38,454 bases of DNA from Streptomyces aurantiacus JA 4570 (GCF_000414115.1 NZ_AOPZ01000100.1:1-38454), one strand, 5' to 3'. Positions 16,620 to 24,832 are shown, counted from the stretch's first letter. Numbers and translations: made by a program. Notes: generated by a model from the sequence alone, not told the origin.

Positions 16620-17051
16620 ATGAGTGATGTGGTTGTGCACGCCGAGCAGCGGCAGCCGTTCGAGGACGGCCCGCACGCCCCCGACGTCCTCGTGGCCATC
16701 CCCCACGAGGACCGCGAACTGCCGGGCGGCGCCGACCAGGTCGGGGAGTTCACCCGCACGCTGGAGTGGGCCCTGCTCCTGCTGCGGACCCTGGAGCAGG
16801 ACGGCCGCGACCGCGTGCACGAGGAGGACCTGAACCGTCTGCACGCGCTCGTCCGCGCCCTGGACCAGCGGCTCATCCCAGCCCTGGAGGGAGTCAGGGA
16901 CGCCGCTGTCCGCCGCTACCGTGAACTCGGCGGCTCCTATGGGAGCCTGGCAAAGGCGATGGGCGTGCCCCGCTCGACGGCGCAGACCAGGTCGATGGCC
17001 CTGCTGGGGCGCGAGCCGTCGGCTCACGAACGGTGGGCGTCCGGCCAGTGA
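16620..17051 (+). CDS. small protein with a C-terminal helix-turn-helix-like segment
   Basis: A 143-residue protein of no family I can name. The middle (about 38-85) is helical and leucine-rich (TLEWALLLLRTLEQDGRDRV). Residues about 94-125 (RYRELGGSYGSLAKAMGVPR, then STAQTR) look like a helix-turn-helix of the kind seen in sigma-region-4-like and phage-type proteins: a helix, a G-containing turn, then a helix rich in Ser/Thr/Arg. The ATG at 16620 has GGGGGAGG in front, a near-perfect ribosome site. It stands alone, with a perfect inverted repeat in its promoter. A DNA-binding role is inferred from the C-terminal segment only. Confidence 0.7.
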   Translation: MSDVVVHAEQRQPFEDGPHAPDVLVAIPHEDRELPGGADQVGEFTRTLEWALLLLRTLEQDGRDRVHEEDLNRLHALVRALDQRLIPALEGVRDAAVRRYRELGGSYGSLAKAMGVPRSTAQTRSMALLGREPSAHERWASGQ

Positions 17052-17157
17052 CACCGCCCTCCCCCGAGGCCGGGGCGCCTGCCTGACGGTCGGTCACGTC
17101 CCAGGACCCGTCGAGGCCGACGTGCCGACGTGCCGACACGGAAGGGGATCCGACGAG

Positions 17158-18039
17158 GTGACCGCCCACACAGAGCCCGGACCGGCCGAGGGCCCGGGGG
17201 CCGCGGCCGCCCGCCTCACCGGACACGCGGCGGCCTCGGAGCGGCCGCTGTCCGCCGCACTCACCGAAGTCGCCCTCGCCGACGGGCCGTCCGTCGTGGT
17301 CAAACGCTCCGACGCGCCGGGGGCGGTGCGGGCCGAGGAGGCCGGGCTGCGCTGGCTGGCCGACTCCGGCACCGTGCGCGTCCCGGCCGTGCGGGGACAC
17401 GACCAGCGCTGGCTGGTGACCGACCGCGTTCCGCCGGGGCGGCCGAGTGGCCGGGCGGCCGCGCGGTTCGGCCGCGAGCTGGCCGGCCTGCACGCCTGCG
17501 GCGCCCCCGCGTTCGGCGCCCCGCCGCCCGGCGGCACCGAGGACGCGTACATCGGGCTCGCCTCCCTGCGCAACGTCCCCGGCGACGACTGGCCCCGGTG
17601 GTACGCCGAGCACCGCGTGCTCCCCTACCTGCGGCACGCCGTCGACGACGGAACGGTGCGCTCCGCCGAAGCCGTCGTGATCGAGCGCGCCTGTGAACGG
17701 CTGCCCGAGATCGCGGGGCCCGCCGAGCCGCCCGCCCGGCTGCACGGCGATCTGTGGCACGGCAATGTGCTGTGGGGCGCCGACGGGCACGCCTGGCTCA
17801 TCGACCCGGCCGCGCACGGAGGCCACCGGGAGACCGACCTGGCCATGCTGCACCTGTTCGGCTGCCCGCACCTCGACGACGTACTGGACGGCTACCAGCA
17901 GACGGCCCCGCTCGCCGACGGCTGGCGGGAACGCGTCGGCGTGCACCAGCTCTTCCCGTTGCTGGTGCACACCGTGCTGTTCGGACGGGGGTACGCCGAG
18001 CAGGCCGTCGCGGCGGCGCGGGGCGCCCTCACGCGGTGA
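17158..18039 (+). CDS. fructosamine kinase / aminoglycoside-phosphotransferase-fold kinase
   Basis: A 293-residue protein of the fructosamine-kinase family, which phosphorylates sugar-amine adducts on proteins or small molecules and promotes their breakdown. Seen in the sequence: VVVKRSD (ATP-anchoring Lys in strand 3), LVTDRVPPG as hinge region, the catalytic-loop motif LHGDLWHGNVLW, and IDPAAHGGHRETDLAM as the metal-binding Asp segment. The C-terminal helices (YQQTAPLADGWRERVGVHQL) match the family. The length is normal for bacterial members. The frame extends upstream, but GTG at 17158 has GAAGGGGA upstream and fits the family N-terminus. It is followed by a secreted GH43 gene 126 bases later; a common role in sugar metabolism is possible but not shown. 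Confidence 0.82.
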   Translation: MTAHTEPGPAEGPGAAAARLTGHAAASERPLSAALTEVALADGPSVVVKRSDAPGAVRAEEAGLRWLADSGTVRVPAVRGHDQRWLVTDRVPPGRPSGRAAARFGRELAGLHACGAPAFGAPPPGGTEDAYIGLASLRNVPGDDWPRWYAEHRVLPYLRHAVDDGTVRSAEAVVIERACERLPEIAGPAEPPARLHGDLWHGNVLWGADGHAWLIDPAAHGGHRETDLAMLHLFGCPHLDDVLDGYQQTAPLADGWRERVGVHQLFPLLVHTVLFGRGYAEQAVAAARGALTR

Positions 18040-18165
18040 CCTCGCGCGTCGGGGTGGCCTCCCGTATCGGCAGGCCGTTCCGCGCGTTGGTCGGGTGACG
18101 CCGGGGCGGCCCCGCCCCGGCGGTCCCACGCCCCCCGCGCTCGCGCGCGACGAGAAGGGAACACG

Positions 18166-19200
18166 ATGCGTCTTCAGCACCGTGCGCGTCACCGTACGCA
18201 TCCGCTCCGGCAGGCCCTGGCCCTGTGCGCCGCCCTCGCCCTGCCCCTGACCCTCGGTCAGGCCCCGGCACCCGCCGCAGCCCCGCCCCCGGCCGGGGCA
18301 CCCGCACCGCCCATCACCCCCGTGCTCGACCAGAACTTCCCCGACCCCGACATCGTCAAGGTGGGCCGCACCTACCACGCGTACGCCACCCACAGCGACA
18401 CGCAGAACATCCAGCACGCCACGTCCACCGATCTGACCCACTGGACCACCGACAGCAGCGACGTCCTGCCGGTGCTCGGCGCGTGGGCGCTGCCCAAGCG
18501 CGATCTGGTGTGGGCTCCGGAGGTGTACGACAACGGCGACGGCTTCACGATGCACTACACCGCCCGCGACCGCGCGAGCGACAAGCAGTGCGTCGGCGTC
18601 GCCCTGTCCGACTCGCCGGCCGGGCCGTTCCGGCCGGTCGGCGACGGGCCGTTGATCTGTCCGGCGGCGCAGGGCGGGGCGATCGACGCGTCCAGTCACA
18701 CCGAGGGCGGACAGCGGTACGTGCTGTGGAAGAACGACGGCAACTGCTGCGGCCACGACACCTGGCTGTACCTGCAGCCCACCTCGTGGGACGGCACCCG
18801 CGTCACCGGGGAGCCGACCCCGCTGGTCCAGCGGGACCAGGACTGGGAGGGCCCGCTCGTGGAGGCGCCCACCCTCGTGAAGCGCGGCGGCCGCCATGTG
18901 CTGTTCTACTCGGCGCACTTCTACCGCGGCGACGACTACCGCACCGCTTACGCGATGGCGGACAAGCTGACCGGCCCGTACGTGAAGGCGCCCGGCCCGC
19001 TGATGACGACCGCCGGCTTCTCGGGCGCGGTCCGTGGGCCCGGCGGCCAGGACGTGGTGCGGGGCCCCGACGGCCGTGACCGCATCGTCTTCCACGGCTG
19101 GAACGCCGACTACACGCAACGGCCGATGTACGTCGCCAAGCTGGACTTCGTGGGAGGCAGGCCGGTCGTGAGCGGCGGGGCCGGTCACCCGCAGAGGTGA
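18166..19200 (+). CDS. secreted glycoside hydrolase family 43 (arabinanase/xylosidase type)
   Basis: A 344-residue secreted five-bladed propeller hydrolase. The signal peptide covers about residues 1-38: Arg/His-rich n-region, hydrophobic ALALCAALALPLTL, then APAPAAA. The mature part begins with the GH43 hallmark NFPDPDIVKVGRTYHAY; the Asp in PDPD is the general base. GAIDAS (Asp174) supplies the pKa-modulating Asp and LVEAPTLVKRGG (Glu233) the general acid. WAPEVY at 116-121 is another conserved family element. Cys pairs (CC at 194-195, others) suggest disulphides. It probably releases arabinose or xylose side groups from plant hemicellulose or pectin outside the cell. The exact substrate cannot be read. 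No carbohydrate-binding module is attached. Confidence 0.85.
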   Translation: MRLQHRARHRTHPLRQALALCAALALPLTLGQAPAPAAAPPPAGAPAPPITPVLDQNFPDPDIVKVGRTYHAYATHSDTQNIQHATSTDLTHWTTDSSDVLPVLGAWALPKRDLVWAPEVYDNGDGFTMHYTARDRASDKQCVGVALSDSPAGPFRPVGDGPLICPAAQGGAIDASSHTEGGQRYVLWKNDGNCCGHDTWLYLQPTSWDGTRVTGEPTPLVQRDQDWEGPLVEAPTLVKRGGRHVLFYSAHFYRGDDYRTAYAMADKLTGPYVKAPGPLMTTAGFSGAVRGPGGQDVVRGPDGRDRIVFHGWNADYTQRPMYVAKLDFVGGRPVVSGGAGHPQR

Positions 19201-19374
19201 TTCGCCGGGCCGGTGACCGGAGTTTGCGGGGGTCGGCGGCCCCGCACCACCGCAACCCGCTTGCTTCCGGTATCTCGGGATAAATACATTCCTGGCCTGC
19301 TGGGGCGTGCCCGTCCCGGGACATGGAGCAGCGGCCGGGACGCCGCCGCCGGGCCATCCAGGGAGCCGTTCTCG

Positions 19375-20217
19375 ATGACCGACCACCCAGGACAAGAACA
19401 GCCCCGGGCCCACGGAGGGCCGGAACACCCCGCCGAGTTCCGGGCGCTGTGGGAGGCGGCCGACCGCAGCCGGCCCGAGCCACCACCCGAATCCCCGGCC
19501 GGGCCCGCCGTGTCCGCGTCATCTGCGTCGTCGTCGCCGTCCGCCTCGTCTTCGCCGTCGGCTTCGGCTTCGCTGTCGGCTTCGGCTTCGGCGGTGTCGG
19601 TGGCGTCCTCCGCCTCCGGCCGGATCACCCGCGTGCGGGCCCGCCTCACCGGCCGCTGGTGGTACGCGACGGCGGGCGCCCTGGCCGGGCTGCTCGCCGG
19701 TGTCATCGTCGCCGTGCTGGCGCTGCAGTCCGCGCCCCCTGGCCCTGCCGGTCCCGGCGGTCCGGCGCCCACCGCCGGTTCCTCCGGGCGGGCCCCGGCC
19801 GCGGAGCGGAGCGTGCGGGCCGAGGAAGCCTCGGCCGGCGCGTCGAAGCCGCCCGAGGCGACGCGGATCTTCGTCAGCCGGGCCACGGGCAACTGTCTGG
19901 ACGACAGCCTCGACAAGGGGCTGCGTAGCTACGCGTGCAACGGGATGCCCTACCAGTGGTGGACCGTCAACCGGTCGGCCGACGGCTCCCGTCAGCTCCG
20001 CAATCACGCCACGGGGAAGTGCCTCGACCACGGCGGGGACGGGCTGCGTACGGTGCCGTGCGGCGGGGCCGCCTCCCAGAGGTGGGTGTTCGTCAAGGGA
20101 GGCGACGAAGCGGTGAAACTCCGGAACGAGGCCACGGGCAGCTGCCTGGCCGACCACAGCCGTCCGGGTCTGCGGGCCTTGTCGTGCGCCTCCACGCGGC
20201 ACCAGAAGTGGGCGTGA
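19375..20217 (+). CDS. membrane-anchored ricin-B-type lectin with Ser/Ala-rich cytoplasmic stretch
   Basis: A 280-residue protein with an acidic, Pro-rich N-terminus, a long Ser/Ala low-complexity run (46-81), a basic stop (RITRVRARLTGR), one membrane helix (about 96-117) and a C-terminal ricin-B-lectin domain (about 160-280). The lectin part shows three repeats, each with a Cys pair and the QxW signature: YQWW, SQRW and HQKW, and three TGxCL elements (TGNCL, TGKCL, TGSCL). The inside-basic charge pattern puts the lectin outside the cell. The ATG at 19375 has GGGAG upstream. No catalytic domain is fused to it, so it may bind cell-surface or environmental glycans. It is followed by a hairpin that separates it from the SIR2 gene. 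Confidence 0.78.
   Translation: MTDHPGQEQPRAHGGPEHPAEFRALWEAADRSRPEPPPESPAGPAVSASSASSSPSASSSPSASASLSASASAVSVASSASGRITRVRARLTGRWWYATAGALAGLLAGVIVAVLALQSAPPGPAGPGGPAPTAGSSGRAPAAERSVRAEEASAGASKPPEATRIFVSRATGNCLDDSLDKGLRSYACNGMPYQWWTVNRSADGSRQLRNHATGKCLDHGGDGLRTVPCGGAASQRWVFVKGGDEAVKLRNEATGSCLADHSRPGLRALSCASTRHQKWA
19513..19617. repeat. low-complexity tract coding for a Ser/Ala run
   Basis: Short units of the form TCGGCTTCG, TCGCCGTC and TCGTC recur over about 100 bases inside the lectin gene and encode the Ser/Ala linker. Such tracts are prone to length change by slippage. Confidence 0.6.
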
Positions 20218-20261
20218 CGGCAGCCGGCCACCCATATTCCTTCGCCCGGGCCGGGCTGCCG
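20218..20261. terminator. hairpin after the ricin-lectin gene
   Basis: CGGCAGCCGGCC (20218-20229) pairs with GGCCGGGCTGCCG (20249-20261) with one bulged base, immediately after the lectin stop. Confidence 0.5.
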
Positions 20262-20264
20262 CCC

Positions 20265-20270
20265 TACCCT
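20265..20270 (+). promoter_or_regulatory. -10 element for a leaderless SIR2 transcript
   Basis: TACCCT is followed by CGACGGC and then the ATG; no ribosome site is present. The vanR gene has the same layout: TAGCCT, then seven bases ending GACGGC, then ATG. Confidence 0.5.
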
Positions 20271-20277
20271 CGACGGC

Positions 20278-21003
20278 ATGAGCAAGCCTCTCGTCGCCCT
20301 CCTCAGCGGAGCCGGTATTTCCACGGACTCCGGGATCCCGGACTACCGCGGGCCCCAAGGGCTGTGGCGGCGCGACCCCGAGGCCGAGAAACTCGTGACG
20401 TACGAGTACTACATGAGCGATCCGGAGATCCGGCGCCGGTCGTGGCGGATGCGGCGCGAGAACCGGACGCTCCAGGCGCGGCCCAACGCGGCGCACCACG
20501 CGGTGGCCGCGCTGGAAGCCTCCGGGGTGCCGGTGCGGGTGATCACGCAGAACGTCGACGGTCTGCACCAGCTGGCCGGGATGCCGGACCGCAAGGTCCT
20601 CGAACTGCACGGCACCGCCCGCACGGTGGTGTGCACCGTGTGCGACGCGCGGGGTCCCATGACGGACGCGCTGGCCCGTGTCGAGGCGGGCGAGACGGAT
20701 CCGCCGTGCCGGGACTGCGGCGGCATTCTGAAGTCGGCGACGGTGATGTTCGGTGAGCGGCTCGACCCGGAGGTGCTGGGCGAGGCGATGGCCATCGCCA
20801 AGGCTTGCGACGTGTTCATCGCGGTGGGCACCAGCCTCCAGGTCCAGCCCGCGGCCGGCCTCGCGGGCCTGGCCGCCGACCACGGCGCCCGGCTGACCAT
20901 CGTCAACGCCGAGCCGACTCCGTACGACGACCTGGCCGCCGAACTCGTCCGCGAACCGATCGGGACGGCACTGCCCGCGCTGCTCGAACGGCTCGGCGGC
21001 TAG
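20278..21003 (+). CDS. SIR2-family NAD-dependent protein deacylase (sirtuin)
   Basis: A 241-residue sirtuin that removes acyl groups from protein lysines using NAD+. Seen: GAGISTDSGIPDYRG (11-25) for NAD binding, TQNVDGLHQLAG (90-101), the catalytic His111 in ELHG, four zinc cysteines in two pairs (Cys119/Cys122 and Cys144/Cys147), and GTSLQVQPAAGL near the C-terminal end of the NAD site. The length is typical of CobB-type bacterial enzymes. It probably works as a single gene, with a leaderless promoter and a hairpin upstream. The insert TYEYYMSDPEIRRRSWRMRR (41-60) contains the Tyr and Arg region that in class III sirtuins selects acidic acyl groups (YxxR), but the spacing here is not the textbook one, so the acyl preference stays open. 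Confidence 0.9.
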   Translation: MSKPLVALLSGAGISTDSGIPDYRGPQGLWRRDPEAEKLVTYEYYMSDPEIRRRSWRMRRENRTLQARPNAAHHAVAALEASGVPVRVITQNVDGLHQLAGMPDRKVLELHGTARTVVCTVCDARGPMTDALARVEAGETDPPCRDCGGILKSATVMFGERLDPEVLGEAMAIAKACDVFIAVGTSLQVQPAAGLAGLAADHGARLTIVNAEPTPYDDLAAELVREPIGTALPALLERLGG

Positions 21004-21174
21004 GGGGCGCGGCCGGTGGCCGGGCGGGCATTGTCACGGCCTTGTAGCGGGTGCGGTGGAGAGCGCCTCCGGCCGTGCGGTCATGCGCGAGTCTGGTCCG
21101 GACGGGGTACGCGTCCGAACGGGAGCACGACGCAGAACAGGCCCGGGCGGTCAGCCGAATGCGAGGAGTCCACG

Positions 21175-21366
21175 ATGTCGATCACGTTCCGCAAGTCGTA
21201 CCGGATCCTGCCGGGGGTCCGGCTCAACATCAGCCGCCGCTCGTGGTCCATCACGCTGGGCGGGAAGCACGGGCCGCGGCACACCATCAGCTCCACCGGG
21301 CGGCGTACGTCGTCGATGGATCTTCCCGGTCCGTTCGGCATCCGGCGCGACCACCGGCGCCGGTGA
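21175..21366 (+). CDS. DUF4236 small protein
   Basis: A 63-residue basic protein. The N-terminal part (ITFRKSYRILPGVRLNISRR, residues 3-22) matches the DUF4236 pattern of a short beta-strand motif around PGVRLNxSxxS and ending in xSxGG. Start ATG with GAGGAG upstream. The function of the family is unknown. No partner gene is apparent: SIR2 lies 171 bases upstream and the GH5 gene is convergent, ending 10 bases downstream. Confidence 0.8.
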   Translation: MSITFRKSYRILPGVRLNISRRSWSITLGGKHGPRHTISSTGRRTSSMDLPGPFGIRRDHRRR

Positions 21367-21376
21367 CGGCGACGGC

Positions 21377-22885
21377 TCAGCCGGGACCGGCGGCGGCGCC
21401 GGGCCGCACGCTCACCTCCACCTCGGCTCCGCCGGCCGCCCACACCCCCACCTCACGCGCCCGCCCGGGCGGCACGCTCCGGGCGCCGGCGCGCGCCGTG
21501 CGGCCCGACACGTCGATCCGCCAGCCGGTGGTGCTCGGCGGGAGGGACAGCACGGTGGTGCCGGAGCGGCGCGTCGAGCGGTAGGCGAGGCGGTACGTTC
21601 CGCCGGCCGCGTCGTGGGTGTCGGCGCGTACGGTTCCCGCGACCGCGGGGGCGTACGGAGTGGCGGTGCGTTCCTTGTTCGTACGGAAGCGGCCGTCGCG
21701 GTCGAGCGCGCAGTAGCCGCCGCCGTAGCACCAGACGTACGCCGCCCAGCCCGATGAGTAGCGGGTGAAGGAGGCGAGCGCGTCGTCGTGGAAGCGGCGC
21801 ATGTTCGGCAGGCCGCTGTTCAGCGGGCCCCACTCCCCCACCACGACCGGGATCCGCTGCTCGCGCGGGTAGGCGGTGACGGCGTTCTCGTACGCCGTGA
21901 TCCAGCCGTCGGCCGGGTCGTAGTCGGCGCCCGCCTCCATCGCGGTGTTGTAGAAGTGCGGGGCGTAGACGACTCGTTGGTCGCGTACGCGGCCGAGGCC
22001 GGTGGGCACGCCCTCGCCGACGATCGGGGTCGGCTCGACGAACAGCCAGTTCGAGCGGTCCCGGGTGCGGATCGCGTCCGCGAGACGGTTGTACATCGGG
22101 GTGAGCTGCGTCGCCTCGATGCGGCGCGCGGCGGACGCCAGGTCCTCGCCCGCACGCAGCTCCCCCATCGGCTCGTTGATCAAGTCGTAGCCGAACACGG
22201 CCGGATGGCGGCCGAAGCGGTCCGCGAGCAGTTGCCATGCGCGGGCCTGCGCGCGCCGCAGGTCCGCGTCCTCGTAGAGGTGGGTGAAGGCACGCTGGAC
22301 GGCGGGCTCGAAGTACTCGGAGAACCAGTCGTCGGGGTGCGGCGTGAACGGCAGGCCGTCGGTCCGCGTCGCCCACGCCGGGATCCCGCGATGCCCGAAC
22401 GCCGGCCCGAACACGTCCTGATGGGCGTCGATGACGACGTGGACGCGGTGCCGGTGAGCCCAGTCGAGGATCCGCCGGATCTTGCGCAGGTACGACTCGC
22501 TGTACTGGCCGCGCTTGGGCTCCAGGTCGTCCCAGAAGACCAACAGCCGGGCGAAATTGAAGCCGTGGGCGCGCAGGTCGGCGAAGTGCCGCTCGGTGAT
22601 GGCGCTGAGCGCTTCGGCGCCGTGGTGCGTCTTGTCCTCGACGTTCCAGCCGCGGAGGGTGAGGGTGCGGCCCCGGTCGTCGGTGAGGCGGGGGATGCCG
22701 TCGACGGCAGGGGCGGGGGACGTAACACCGTTGCCACCACGGGCCGTTGGGCCGCCACGGCCCCCTTCGCGGGCCCCGGCCGCCGCCGTGGAGGGCGCGG
22801 GAGCCATGCCCGCGCCCAGCAACGCGGCGACGACCAGCACGACCACGGCTGCCGGGCCGAGGCGGTGGGTACGGCGCTTGCCCAT
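21377..22885 (-). CDS. secreted glycoside hydrolase family 5 (endoglycoceramidase-like)
   Basis: A 502-residue secreted TIM-barrel hydrolase. The signal peptide is at about 1-35 (KRRTHRLG, hydrophobic AAVVVLVVAALLGAG, then ALA/APS-rich cleavage zone). A Gly-rich linker follows to about residue 60. Catalytic residues are Glu238 in DLINEPMGE (acid/base) and Glu351 in VVVGEWGP (nucleophile). The elements LRGWNVEDK (77-85), HGFNFARLLVFWDDLEP (107-123) and IDAHQDVFG (152-160) match bacterial endoglycoceramidase-type GH5 proteins better than cellulases. The C-terminal about 100 residues form a beta-rich domain as in that group. It probably cleaves glycolipid or related glycans outside the cell. ATG at 22885 has GGAGG six bases upstream. 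It is convergent with the DUF4236 gene. Confidence 0.85.
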   Translation of the reverse strand: MGKRRTHRLGPAAVVVLVVAALLGAGMAPAPSTAAAGAREGGRGGPTARGGNGVTSPAPAVDGIPRLTDDRGRTLTLRGWNVEDKTHHGAEALSAITERHFADLRAHGFNFARLLVFWDDLEPKRGQYSESYLRKIRRILDWAHRHRVHVVIDAHQDVFGPAFGHRGIPAWATRTDGLPFTPHPDDWFSEYFEPAVQRAFTHLYEDADLRRAQARAWQLLADRFGRHPAVFGYDLINEPMGELRAGEDLASAARRIEATQLTPMYNRLADAIRTRDRSNWLFVEPTPIVGEGVPTGLGRVRDQRVVYAPHFYNTAMEAGADYDPADGWITAYENAVTAYPREQRIPVVVGEWGPLNSGLPNMRRFHDDALASFTRYSSGWAAYVWCYGGGYCALDRDGRFRTNKERTATPYAPAVAGTVRADTHDAAGGTYRLAYRSTRRSGTTVLSLPPSTTGWRIDVSGRTARAGARSVPPGRAREVGVWAAGGAEVEVSVRPGAAAGPG

Positions 22886-22902
22886 GAAGAACCTCCGGTG
22901 CT

Positions 22903-22946
22903 CGACGGACCGATGGAGCTGTGGAGCTGTGGAGCGACGGACCGAT
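22903..22946. repeat. short direct repeat in the GH5 upstream region
   Basis: CGACGGACCGAT occurs at 22903-22914 and 22935-22946, 32 bases apart, with GGAGCTGTGGAGCTGT between them. It lies within the 60 bases before the GH5 start and may be a regulator site or only a local duplication. Confidence 0.4.
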
Positions 22947-22976
22947 TGAGCTTACGTCCCGCAAGCGGTCTGGGGC

Positions 22977-24098
22977 TCACCAGTTGATCCCGGCGGCCAC
23001 CGGCAGGTGATCACTGCCCGTGGCCGGCAGCGACCACGCGCTCACCGGCTTCACGCCGCGGACCAGGATCTGGTCGATCCGCACCACCGGGAACTTCGCC
23101 GGCCAGCTGAAGCCGAAACCGTTCCCGGCCGCGTCCTGGGCCGAGCGCAGCCGCGAGGTGATACCGGCGAACGCGCGGTCGTCCATCGTGCCGTTCAGGT
23201 CGCCGAGCAGCACCACCCGCTCATTCCGCTCGGCGGCGATCGCCTTGCCGAGCGCCTGCGCGCCTCTGTCCCGCGAGCCCGTCCAGAAACCCGCCCTGGG
23301 GGTCACCCGCGCGGACCCCAGGTGGGCCACGTACACCGCGAGCGGGCCCTGGTCCGTGGCCACTGTGGTGCGCAGTGCCCGGGTGTCGGCCCTCTTGAAG
23401 TCGACCGGCTTGGTGTCCGCCAGCGGCCCGTAGTCCATCTTGATGTCGACCGCCTGGGTGTCCGACAGCGGCAGCTTGCTCCACAGCCCGACCGTGCCCT
23501 GCACCGTGTGGTGCCGGTACGCCTTCGCCAGTTCCTTCTCGTACAGCGGCTTCGCCTGCGCGGTGATCTCCTCCAGGGCCAGCACGTCTGCACCGGAGGC
23601 GGCCAGGTCGCGGGCGGTGCCAACCGGGTCGGCGTTGTCGGCGCCGACGTTGTGGCTGACCACGGTGAGATCGCTGTCCGGGTGCGACTTGTCGGTGAGC
23701 AGCCCGCCGAAGAGGTTCAGCCACACCAGGACCGGCAGCAACAGCGCGGCCACCGCGGAGGCGGAGCGGCGCCACAGCGCCCCGGCCAGCAGCACGGGGA
23801 CGAACAGGCCGAACCACGGCAGGGTGGTCTCCACGAGGCTGCCGAGGTTCCCGATGCGGTTCGGGATCCTCGCGTGCAGCAGCATGATCAGGCCCAGCAG
23901 CAGCGCCAGCGCCGCGAGCACCAGGCCGCGCTTCCAGGGGCCCGGCCGGGTGCCTGGGCCGGTGTCCGGGTGATCGGCGTCGCCCTGCCCGGTCTCCGCC
24001 GTGGCTGCCGTGGCCGCCGTGGCCGCCGTGGCCGCAGGAAGGGCGCCCGCGCGGTCGTCCACCACATCCGCCGCATTCGCCACGTCCGCCTGCGGCAT
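22977..24098 (-). CDS. vanJ: VanJ-like membrane protein with extracytoplasmic endonuclease/exonuclease/phosphatase domain
   Basis: A 373-residue protein. After a variable Ala/Thr-rich N-terminus come three membrane helices (about 58-76, 92-108, 112-132) and then a complete EEP-fold domain placed outside the membrane. Catalytic elements: Asn150 (SHNVG), Glu176 (LALEE), His259 (VAHLG), Asp300-Asn302 (LLGDLNG), Asp342 (RIDQIL) and Asp363-His364 (GSDHLP). This layout and the neighbouring vanR/vanS match VanJ of S. coelicolor, a teicoplanin-resistance protein of the van cluster. The domain is likely to act on a lipid-linked phosphate of cell-wall synthesis. The ATG at 24098 has GAGGA upstream; the open frame above it overlaps the carboxypeptidase gene and is discarded. 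The D,D-carboxypeptidase gene lies 23 bases upstream, so the two probably share a transcript. Confidence 0.8.
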   Translation of the reverse strand: MPQADVANAADVVDDRAGALPAATAATAATAATAETGQGDADHPDTGPGTRPGPWKRGLVLAALALLLGLIMLLHARIPNRIGNLGSLVETTLPWFGLFVPVLLAGALWRRSASAVAALLLPVLVWLNLFGGLLTDKSHPDSDLTVVSHNVGADNADPVGTARDLAASGADVLALEEITAQAKPLYEKELAKAYRHHTVQGTVGLWSKLPLSDTQAVDIKMDYGPLADTKPVDFKRADTRALRTTVATDQGPLAVYVAHLGSARVTPRAGFWTGSRDRGAQALGKAIAAERNERVVLLGDLNGTMDDRAFAGITSRLRSAQDAAGNGFGFSWPAKFPVVRIDQILVRGVKPVSAWSLPATGSDHLPVAAGINW

Positions 24099-24121
24099 CG
24101 TCTGTCCTCGCTCGCCGCCGG

Positions 24122-24745
24122 TCACTGCTGCATCCTCGGGTCCTGGGTCGGGTCGGCGTACATGCGCGGGCAACCGCCATCGGTCGCATGGGTGCGCAGT
24201 TCGTAGTGCCAGGGTTCGTTGCGGTAGATCTGGCACAGCCCGTACTCGGCCCCATGTCCGGACAGCCACGCCGTCGCCTCGGAGCGCCCGATGTCGACCG
24301 CGTCCCCCGCCACGTGAGGCGACGTCTCCACGGTGGCCACCCATCGGGCGGCCTGGTCTTCAGACCCGTACCTGGAGACGGCCTCGCGAAGAAGCTGATT
24401 TTGGTACTCGGGCGAACGCCAGCCGCTGTTGACGTAGAACTCGACTCCGTCGTCCGCCGCGTCCGTCGCAGCCCGGCGGAGGGCCTTGAGGAGATCCGGA
24501 TCGAGATGGACCACAGCCGGGATCTCGTCGTCGAAGACGGTCACGCCGTCGGGAACGGCACCGGCCGACGAGCCCGAAGAGTCCGAAGAGCTCGAAGATT
24601 TCGACGAGTTCGACGAGTTCGAGGAATTCTGCGACTGGTGGCCGAAGGCTGCGGTGATCGCGGCGATGACGGCTATCAGGCCGATGGCAAGGAGCCAGTG
24701 AATCCGGCGGGTCGTTGTTCGTGCTGATGGCGGGGTTCGAGTCAT
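24122..24745 (-). CDS. membrane-anchored D,D-carboxypeptidase / VanY-type zinc peptidase
   Basis: A 207-residue zinc peptidase of the VanY/DdcY group. One N-terminal membrane helix (about 16-34), then a Ser/Asn linker (38-62), then the catalytic domain. It carries SGWRSPEYQNQLL (Arg110 binds substrate), the SxHxxGxAxD motif as SPHVAGDAVD (His144, Asp151) and EPWHYE (Glu177 base, His180), the complete zinc and catalytic set. It should cut terminal D-Ala (or D-lactate less likely) from peptidoglycan precursors outside the cell, which lowers glycopeptide binding. The ATG at 24745 is chosen because the hydrophobic helix then sits near the N-terminus. An in-frame ATG at 24820 would add 25 residues, and neither start has a strong ribosome site. 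It is divergent from vanR and followed by vanJ. VanYn of Nonomuraea is a comparable resistance enzyme. Confidence 0.83.
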   Translation of the reverse strand: MTRTPPSARTTTRRIHWLLAIGLIAVIAAITAAFGHQSQNSSNSSNSSKSSSSSDSSGSSAGAVPDGVTVFDDEIPAVVHLDPDLLKALRRAATDAADDGVEFYVNSGWRSPEYQNQLLREAVSRYGSEDQAARWVATVETSPHVAGDAVDIGRSEATAWLSGHGAEYGLCQIYRNEPWHYELRTHATDGGCPRMYADPTQDPRMQQ

Positions 24746-24780
24746 ACGGCCAGTCAAGGCAGCGCGGTGTTGCCGGCACG

Positions 24781-24812
24781 TATGCGGTTTTCCATATGCC
24801 GACGATATGCGG
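24781..24812. promoter_or_regulatory. repeat-rich promoter between the carboxypeptidase gene and vanR
   Basis: TATGCGG occurs at 24781-24787 and 24806-24812 as a direct repeat 25 bases apart, and CATAT (24793-24797) pairs with ATATG (24805-24809). Direct repeats are the usual target of OmpR-type regulators such as VanR. The site could control both directions. Confidence 0.45.
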
Positions 24813-24819
24813 CGGCTCA

Positions 24820-24825
24820 TAGCCT
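24820..24825 (+). promoter_or_regulatory. -10 element for a leaderless vanR transcript
   Basis: TAGCCT is followed by seven bases (TGACGGC) and the vanR ATG at 24833, with no ribosome site, so the message probably starts at the start codon. Confidence 0.45.
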
Positions 24826-24832
24826 TGACGGC

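Noticed and set aside
16894..19428. 844-residue open frame on the minus strand
   Set aside because: It overlaps three supported plus-strand genes and has antisense composition.
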